64,000 nt of DNA from Branchipolynoe longqiensis (taxonomy: Eukaryota > Annelida > Polychaeta > Phyllodocida > Polynoidae), in the NCBI GenBank assembly GCA_030323885.1, contig CM059202.1, positions 44,906,849 through 44,970,848 of the forward strand, in the 5' to 3' direction. Position 1 is the first letter of the stretch. Each line of letters begins with the position of its first letter. This document shows, piece by piece, positions 57,351 to 64,000 of this stretch. Under the pieces are notes generated by a model, which saw nothing but the letters and a program-made list of their open reading frames with translations, had not been told where the DNA came from and did no database searches. The position numbers and the translations under genes were made by a program.

Positions 57351-57509
57351 ATTTTGCTCATTGAGAGATAAAGTGAATTTCCAGTTGAAAGAGATTCTAA
57401 TGAACATAACCAATGTAATTAGAATACAATTGTAACAACTTTGATTTTTGAACTGTATGTAACACTTTGTGTACCCATGACCGAAGCGATACTCGAATAT
57501 AAACACTAC

Positions 57510-57700
57510 TCACGACTGAGAGCTGGTGGGAAAGAGATGGCAGGAAGGTGCGAATCGGTAGAGCTGGTGGGAAAGGGATGGCGGGAATCGTGAGAGCTCG
57601 TGGAAACTTATATGGCGTACTTGTAAGCTGCTGCCAATGGATGGCGGGATTACTGAATAAGTCAACTTACTCTGTCAACAGATGGCGGGTCACCATCCCT
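57510..57700. repeat. Outlying copies of the 41-bp 'gagctggtgggaaaggg' repeat
   Basis: Four to five diverged units with gagctggtgggaaag and agatggcggg; the regular array is at 60180-60440. Confidence 0.8.
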
Positions 57701-57793
57701 TATAGATCCGAATCCCATTTCACACACAGCCCCATCAAAACTACCCACACCCTCTGCCTACCTATGTATGTCGCATTTCACCTGGGGAGGTCA

Positions 57794-58263
57794 TACCCCA
57801 GTCACACGAGAGGCAGCGTTCGCTGCCAACCTCCCTACGCCCAAAAGGACGCCAACCACCCAGCGTTCCATTCGATACATTGATTCAAATACGTGGTAGG
57901 CGCCAGGGCGGCACCAGATCGGTGCCGGCTGTCGCCGTATCAGGGCCGGGGCGGCGCCATAGTACCTACCACCCTGTGAGCACGGCATTGCATATTTTGG
58001 CGCCGCTAGGTCGGCCCAGATCGCCGGCAACTCGGCAACCCAGGGCGCCAACCATTTTGAATGGCGCCGCCGGAACAGGGCGTAAGGAGGTTGCACGTGC
58101 AGCAGCAGCAACCTCCTTGCGTCCAAAATTCCCGAAATGGATGCCAGGAGGTTGGCGTCCTCGCGGCGACAGCACACAATCAGGGCGTAGGGAGGGCGCA
58201 AGGAGGAAGTTTTGACGTCGCGAATCGATCGTTAGCGAACGCAGGCCTCGTGTGACTGGGGTT
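57794..58263. mobile_element. MITE with accccagtcacacgag ends
   Basis: ACCCCAGTCACACGAG and its complement CTCGTGTGACTGGGGT are perfect 16-bp ends, with TCA on each flank (57791-57793, 58264-58266). GC-rich interior with ggcgccg and ggaggttgg repeats. Ends resemble the Harbinger-like group above. Reading frames on both strands are not supported as genes. Confidence 0.75.
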
Positions 58264-58309
58264 TCAGTGCACCTCACTACCAGTACACTACAGTAGTTTC
58301 TATGATGTT

Positions 58310-59072
58310 TGTCTGTTGTTCGTTTATGTCCTGGCAACATCTAATATCATATCAGGACGGGTACCGACTTTTGACAGTGCACACTCATGGCAATGTTACA
58401 GTGTGGCCTGACTGGGAGACCAGGCCACCAGCACCATGACCCGTAGATAAAAGATTCACCCGGTACTTGTAGTACACGGGTGAAGGACAACGTAGTGTAA
58501 ATACGGGCGAAAATAGGTTTAGTATGGAACCTGAACTAGAAACTGTGGCTCCAGTATCAAATGGCTACTCATATAGGCACAGAGTTGGTGAAATGGGCGA
58601 GAATGCAAAAAGACAAGATGGCTGCCAGAGAACGCCATCAATTTCACTTTTATATTGCATTAAAGTATATGTTTTATTATATTTTCCAACTCAAAAGTAG
58701 CAGGTAAACATGAAGACATATATACAAAGAATAAATTTGCTTCTTAGATTGAGAAATTAGGCTCTCATAAAGACTCATTTCATTAGCCCGATTTTTCGAC
58801 CATTTTTATATAAGGCTGATCTTCACCCGTGTACTACAAGTACCGGGTGAATCTTTTATCTAGAAGACCCGATATCCCACACAGTAACATTATGCTTGAC
58901 ATTGAGCTAACCAGTCCTTGTCCTATCCTATTAATGCAGGGTGCCTCGCTAGGTAGCAACAAGTATCAATTTTATAAGTCGTTGATTTGACTCGGCTGGG
59001 ATTCAAACTCCCAACCTCCCACATGGCATGGGAAGCATGCGCTCTACTGAGTAGGCCACCACCTCCGGTAGA
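58310..59072 (-). mobile_element. SINE A variant copy split by a MITE
   Basis: Tail-body at 58310-58443 and body-head at 58866-59072 (head gattcaaactcccaacctcc...gtaggccaccacctccggt) are separated by the element at 58444-58862. Confidence 0.85.
58444..58862. mobile_element. Mutator-like MITE, copy 2
   Basis: tagataaaagattcacccgg at one end and ccgggtgaatcttttatcta at the other; 419 bp. The host SINE shows catgacccg before and gaagacccg after, i.e. a 9-bp duplication with two mismatches or a 6-bp exact one. The internal sequence closely matches copy 1 at 20939-21341. Confidence 0.85.
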
Positions 59073-59284
59073 TTGTCACATAAAGTAGATATATTTATCT
59101 TTTTAAAATATTGAGGAAACCCCATCATAATATTCATATTAATTATTATGCAAATTTAAACGACAAAAATTCTGTATATTATGGTGGACAACTGAAGGAA
59201 GGAAAATTGTGCAAATGCAAAACAAAGCCTCGCTTTGGAAGCGCGCCCGTGTGATAACGCTGGTCAATATGGCGCTTTCCAAGC

Positions 59285-60170
59285 CTCAGGGACATATCCG
59301 CACACAGAACACGGTGTGCATGCCGCACCCAGCGGCAGTCGCCACCCCCGGGATTCGGGAGAGGGAATATCCGCACACAGAACACAGTGTGCATGCCGCA
59401 CCCAGCGGCAGTCGTCCCCCACCCCCACGCCCCCGTGATTCAGGAGAGGGAATATCTGCACACAGAACACGGTGTGCACACCGCACCCAGCAGCAGTCGT
59501 CCCCCCGGGATTTGGGAGAGGGAATATCCGCACACAGAACATGGTGTGCACGCCGCACCCAGCGGCACTCGTCCCCCCGGGATTCAGGAGAGGGAATATC
59601 CGCACACAGAACACAGTGTGCACGCCACACCCAGCAGCAGTCGTCCCCCCGGGATTCAGGAGAGGGAATATCCGCACACAGAACACAGTGTGCACGCCGC
59701 ACCCAGCGGCAGTCGTCCCCCCAGGATTCAGGAGAGGGAATATCCGCACACAGGACACGGTGTGCATGCCGCATCCAGCAGCAGTCATCCCCCCGGGATT
59801 CAGGAAAGGGAATATCCGCACACAGAATACGGTGTGCGTGACACACCCAGCTCCAGTCGTCCCCCCAGGATTCAGGAGAGGAAATATCCTCACACAGAAC
59901 ACGGTGTGCACGCCGCACCCAGCAGCAGTCGTCCCCCCGGGATTCAGGAGAGGGAATATCCGCACACAGAACACAGTGTGCACGCCGCACCCAGCGGCAG
60001 TCGTCCCCCCAGGATTCAGGAGAGGGAATATCCGCACACAGAACACAGTGTGCACGCCGCACCCAGCGGCAGTCGTCCCCCCAGGATTCAGGAGAGGGAA
60101 TATCCGCACACAGGACACGGTGTGCACGCCACACCCAGCAGCAGTCGTCCCCCCAGGATTCAGGAGAGGG
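59285..60170. repeat. 72-bp minisatellite open in several frames on both strands
   Basis: About 12 copies of a 72-bp unit with gattcaggagagggaatatc, cgcacacagaacacagtgtg and cacgccgcacccagcggcag. Because 72 is a multiple of three, frames stay open for more than 800 nt on both strands. There is no promoter, splice or homology evidence for translation. Confidence 0.95.
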
Positions 60171-60171
60171 A

Positions 60172-60445
60172 TAGTGGGAATCGGTAGAGCTGGTGGGAAA
60201 GGGATGGAGGCAATGATGAGAGCTGGTAGGAAAGGGATGACAGAGAGGCGAGAATCGGTAGAGCTGGTGGGAAAGGGATGACAGAGAGGCGAGAATCGGT
60301 AGAGCTGGTGGGAAAGGGATGGCAGAGAGGCGAGAATCGGTAGAGCTGGTGGGAAAGGGATGGCAGAGAGGCGAGAAGCGGTAGAGCTGGTGGGAAAGGG
60401 ATGGCAGAGAGGCGAGAATCGGTAGAGCTAGTAGGAATCGTTAGT
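60172..60445. repeat. 41-bp minisatellite (gagctggtgggaaagggat)
   Basis: Six to seven copies of agagctggtgggaaagggat plus ggcagagaggcgagaatcggt. Confidence 0.95.
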
Positions 60446-61198
60446 GCTGGTAGGAAAGGTCAGAGATGAAAGTGGAAATCAAGCCGAGAATATTACACAA
60501 ATGGCGAATTTCCACGAAAACGCGGATTTCCCCCCATAGGATTACCACTGACAGGGGATCGCGGAAAAGTACCGGAAGTCAGGTTTCAAATGTGCCTGTT
60601 TTGCCTATGTTATGGCCCATACCTAACTTGTTATCGTTACGGTTTTATGTTCTAGCAACATCTAAGGTAATATAAGAAGGGATTCGAACTAACCAATTGT
60701 CATATTAATCCCGATTCCTTGATATTAATATTCAATATAAAAATAAATCACGGATATCCGCGAAAACGCGGAGATCTTTCATCCCTGCTAATGATTAAGA
60801 GGCCAGGCACAGAATGGCAGAAGTGTAGGTTCGAGTCCCCATCCAGCCAACAACACCAGTTTTCAAATATATAGCACAGGAGTATCAAACTGCAAGAAAT
60901 ATTTGATGAGTGCACCAGTATCACTCACTCTCTTACGCACACATTCCTTCACTCACTCACCCACTCTTTCCTTCAAGCGCCTGTCACACCATACCGGACT
61001 GAGTACCGGACACCACCGGACAAAGAATTTTCTAGTCCGGTGCTGTCCGGCACACAAAATGTATCGAAATGGAGCATAATTGGGTGAATTGCCGCCGGAC
61101 AACCGGACAATTACCATACATGTACCGGACGAGAACCGGACGGACCGACCATCAACCGGACACGTACCGGACTGTATCTTTTTTTATTTTCTTGGTAT

Positions 61199-61960
61199 TG
61201 TCGTGGGGGTGATGAAAATGGGAAACATTGTGCATAGAACGGGCCTCGAACCCACATCTCTTTGCATTCCGGGCCGGTGTGCTAACCATTACACCACCTA
61301 GCCTCCCTGATATCAACACACTACCCACCCCTACCTGTCTATAGCTGTGTTCACACCCACAATTTTAGGCCGAACTAGATAAGGCGAACTAGATGAGGCG
61401 AACTAGGCGTGAAAGTGTGTCGTGTCCACACACGCAGTATTTGGAGCGGTTTAAGGAGGCAATCGATATCTGCGCATGAGCAAGTCCATACTGACCAGCG
61501 CCAGTTTTGGTTAGTCGACGTCGCCACGAGAGAGTGTGCGTTCGACCTAGATATGTATGGACTGAATCGTATTGTTTTGGAACAGTCAAAACTTCTGCTG
61601 GGCAGTGAATCCCTAAAAATAAATGATGAAAAACATATAGTTGTGCACCTCTAGCCGGTTCATAGACCAAATTATATTATATAGTGTGACGTGCTTAATC
61701 CGCTTCAAGTAAACCGCTACCGTCCACACAAGCAAGGTGGGCTGACATAAGCTAGTTCGGTTCATCTGGGCTACCTCGCGAGGTGGTATAGTTGAAGCGA
61801 ACTAGATGAGGCGACTCAGCCCTAATCCTCCTCAGCGTCGGGTTCACACTGCCAATGTGAGCCGACTTAGATAAGGCGCGCTAGATGAAGCGACTTAACG
61901 CCCAGGTGTGAACACGGCTTATGTGGTTACTTGCCTGAGAGGTCAGTGCCGACTACTACA
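61199..61960 (-). mobile_element. Solo LTR of the TRIM-like element, split by a MITE
   Basis: Flanked by GTAT at 61195-61198 and 61961-61964. Removing the inner element and its duplicated TAT leaves exactly 182 bp, ending TG/CA. The tRNA-like segment is present at about 61231-61306. Confidence 0.85.
61343..61919. mobile_element. MITE with agctgtgttcacacc ends
   Basis: AGCTGTGTTCACACC and GGTGTGAACACGGCT are 15-bp inverted repeats with one mismatch; flanked by TAT (or TA). The interior repeats gaactagataagg and gcgaactag words. Confidence 0.8.
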
Positions 61961-62154
61961 GTATATATATATTTTATTGACTTTCTCGCCACAAGATAAT
62001 TACCGAAGCAAACCGGACACCAACAGATGGGTACCGGACACCAACGGATGGGAACCAGAACGGATGGGTACCGGACATGAACCGGACAAAACCGGACACC
62101 AACCGGACACTGTCGTGTCCGGTTCCCCAGTCTGGTAAGGTGTGACTGGGCCTT

Positions 62155-62225
62155 TACTCACTTATTCACTCCGTCCCTTACTCACATATTCCTTCACTTA
62201 CTTACTTACTCACTCACTCACTTAC
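62155..62225. repeat. (CTCA/CTTA)n microsatellite
   Basis: actcacttattcactc-type tract; a similar one lies at 60920-60972 on the other side of the MITE. Confidence 0.85.
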
Positions 62226-62284
62226 ATAACCAATATTGACCAATTTCTTTTAAATGCTTTTTTTTAAAAAGCGTTATTTATTGA

Positions 62285-62450
62285 AAACTTACGTCCTGGC
62301 AACATCTAACGTCTTATGGAACTCATGGTGACTTTATAGTGCTGCTCAACTGGGATTATATAGCTTCGCCAGCACATGCCATAGCATCCCACTTAGTAGC
62401 ATTATCCTGATACTGATCCAGCCAGTCCTTGCCTTATCCTAGTAACGCGA
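62285..62450 (-). repeat. SINE A variant fragment
   Basis: 'acgtcctggcaacatctaac' to 'ccttgccttatcctagtaac'. Confidence 0.75.
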
Positions 62451-62476
62451 TTGCCAGAAAATGTAGTAACTATATA

Positions 62477-62784
62477 CAGTATAACCCCGTTAAACCAAGC
62501 GCGGTTAAACCAAACGATCGGTAAATCCAAACTTTTTTCGGCGGCCCGGCAAAATACTACCATTTATCATATAAAAAAGTTGGTTAAACCAAAGTCGGTT
62601 AATCCAAAGTATCGGTTAATCCAAACAAAATTGTCAGGCCCCAGGCCACTTCTAGTACGGTTAAACCAAACTTTCATGTGGTTATAAGGTCAACTGAGAC
62701 TTTTTTATATATGATAAATGGTAGTATTTTGCCAGGCTGCCGAAAAAAGTTTGGATTAACCGATCGTCTAATGGGGTTATACTG
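62477..62784. mobile_element. Palindromic pogo/Tigger-like MITE
   Basis: CAGTATAACCCCGTTAAACC at the left and ggggttatactg at the right, TA on both flanks. The two halves are inverted copies for roughly 110 bp each (gcaaaatactaccatttatc at 62549, its complement at 62713), so the single strand folds into one long hairpin. A further end ('ggtttaacggggttatactg') at 62949-62968 marks a partial second copy. Confidence 0.82.
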
Positions 62785-63291
62785 TATATATACATAAAAA
62801 AAAAAAAAATCAAAGGGTCCACATACACTGTATATTACATTCATAATGCAGTCGCGTTTTTGCCAAAGCCAAGTCAAAGTTGAAGCCAAAGCTCAGTTAA
62901 ACCAATGATCGGTTAATCCAAACAAATTTCTATAGTCCCTTCAAGTTTGGTTTAACGGGGTTATACTGTATTTTGAAAGGCTTTGGAGTGGCTCGGACCA
63001 AAGACTGAACAAATGATCTTGTGTCGGAGGAAACTTTTATCCAGTCTTCTATCCAGACAAAAAACAACCAATTTCCCACTTGCCCGAGTGGCAAAACTAC
63101 TCGCCATAGTCAGCCAATTGAGACTGAAATCTAAGTACACAGATCAGAAAAATAATGACTTACCCATTCGGGCAGGTCACCGATAACTTCACCTGCCCGA
63201 CCGAGTAAACTAGGTGCCCCTGGCAACACTTATTGTCTCTCTTACCCTGTTACCCGTGTTGAGCTCTAAAATAAATTTAAATTCAGTTTCC

Positions 63292-63475
63292 CTTAAAGTT
63301 GCATAGTCTCATGAAACACCAAATTTTCAAAACCTAAGCAATCTCCTAGATTTGATTCAATATATCTAACTCAGATACTGATGCACTTATTAAGCATTTG
63401 TTGCCACATAGAAGGGAATACTGAGTCAATTTAATAGAACCTGTTACTGCATAGGCCTTGGCATTGTCAGGGAGT
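63292..63475. mobile_element. MITE (family C) left half
   Basis: ttaaagttgcatagtctcatg to 'ctgttactgcataggccttg'. Confidence 0.8.
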
Positions 63476-63865
63476 TTTTTTGTTTTTGTTTGTTTATTGA
63501 GGCTGTATTCATACTGTCCATAGCATATATGCCCGGGTATTCAGGCTTGTTTTCAATGCTGGCCAGCTGAAGTATTGGTGTTATCTTATCACACAGTAGC
63601 TGCTGATAAGATATTTGATTGCCTGCATTTCAGTAGCAGATAGATAGTTGGTTGGTCTGGTTAGAAGTCTATGTTAATTTTTTGGGATTTTCTTGGCATA
63701 TATGTGTTTTATTTTTTCTACTCTTATTACTAGACTAGCCTACTCCTATTTACATATCATAGGCTTGTACATAGCTGTGTGGTGTACTATCTGGCTACTT
63801 TTGGCATGGTTACCTTCCATTGGGCGTCCCGCTGGTGGGCCGTGACATATCACATGCCCCTTTGC
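63475..63865. other. Unassigned sequence, possible LINE 3' UTR
   Basis: No gene or known repeat recognised; it abuts the LINE-like fragment at the window's right end on its 3' side. Confidence 0.4.
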
Positions 63866-63867
63866 AG

Positions 63868-63991
63868 TGCAGCTTAGAGGGGGTTTCCTAGCCTTATTTT
63901 GCGCAGATAGTTTTTGTAAGTTTTTAGGTCAGGAATTTGTCATTCCTTTACTGTTTGGGCATTCCACACCTTGGCAGCCATTTCCAGCGTG
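63868..63991 (-). pseudogene. Probable LINE ORF2 C-terminal fragment
   Basis: The minus-strand translation from 63991 gives STLEMAAKVWNA and, after a frameshift, IPDLKTYKNYLRKIRLGNPL before a stop. A/KVWN followed by FK/YKxxL is typical of the C-terminal end of several LINE ORF2 proteins. Truncated by the window edge. Confidence 0.45.
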
Positions 63992-64000
63992 CTTCTATCA

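Larger units (their letters stand above)
60976..62153. mobile_element. Harbinger-like MITE with two further insertions nested inside
   Basis: Ends agcgcctgtcacaccatacc and ggtaaggtgtgactgggcct; flanks TCA (60973-60975) and TTA (62154-62156), one mismatch. The interior is rich in accggac repeats. The solo LTR at 61199-61960 is inserted, and that LTR itself contains the element at 61343-61919. Confidence 0.72.

Noticed and set aside
57791..58340. GC-rich overlapping frames of 111-136 codons
   Set aside because: They lie within a MITE with perfect 16-bp ends; no domain or splice support.

Overview
This is a window of animal nuclear DNA, most likely from a mollusc. It is repeat-rich, nearly gene-empty, and carries one recognisable host gene, CBL (E3 ubiquitin-protein ligase), split into nine exons on the minus strand between 35003 and 228. 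The metazoan assignment rests on canonical GT-AG introns with matching codon phases and on a highly conserved TKB-linker-RING protein. The mollusc suggestion is an inference from the repeats: tRNA-derived SINEs with an A/C-rich tail, a 'cgcctctagaacacattg' repeat that I recall as abundant in molluscs, and Cys/His-tailed LINE fragments.

CBL layout, in gene order: exon A 35003-34857 (EF-hand-like part of TKB), B 31445-31314 and C 24421-24284 (SH2-like part), D 20860-20641 (linker and first RING half), E 20064-19885 (second RING half), F 12461-12319 (Pro-rich, PxxxPR), G 11201-11071 (acidic/Ser), H 1705-1499 (pYxxP and pYxN-like tyrosines) and I 589-228 (polyQ, polyS, stop). All eight exon junctions agree in phase. 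The 4-helix-bundle exons are not found up to 64000, so the intron upstream of exon A is longer than about 29 kb. A possible donor in exon I would lead to further exons left of base 1.

The introns are filled with tandem arrays: 70, ~17, 34, ~50, 31, 17, 23-24, 44 and ~240 bp units. More arrays lie in the region upstream of exon A: 94, 107 (5S-rRNA-like), 37, 72 and 41 bp. Between them lie nested transposons: tRNA-SINEs, LINE 3' fragments, and MITEs resembling the Mutator, Harbinger and pogo/Tigger groups.

Two observations stand out. First, the 3' end of CBL exon H together with its splice donor has been amplified as a 70-bp minisatellite into the intron, giving at least seven identical GTACGT donors. 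Second, there is a miniature LTR element (TRIM-like) whose 182-bp LTR contains a tRNA-like cloverleaf with intact Pol III A and B boxes. It occurs as two complete LTR-internal-LTR copies and two solo LTRs, each flanked by an exact 4-bp target duplication.
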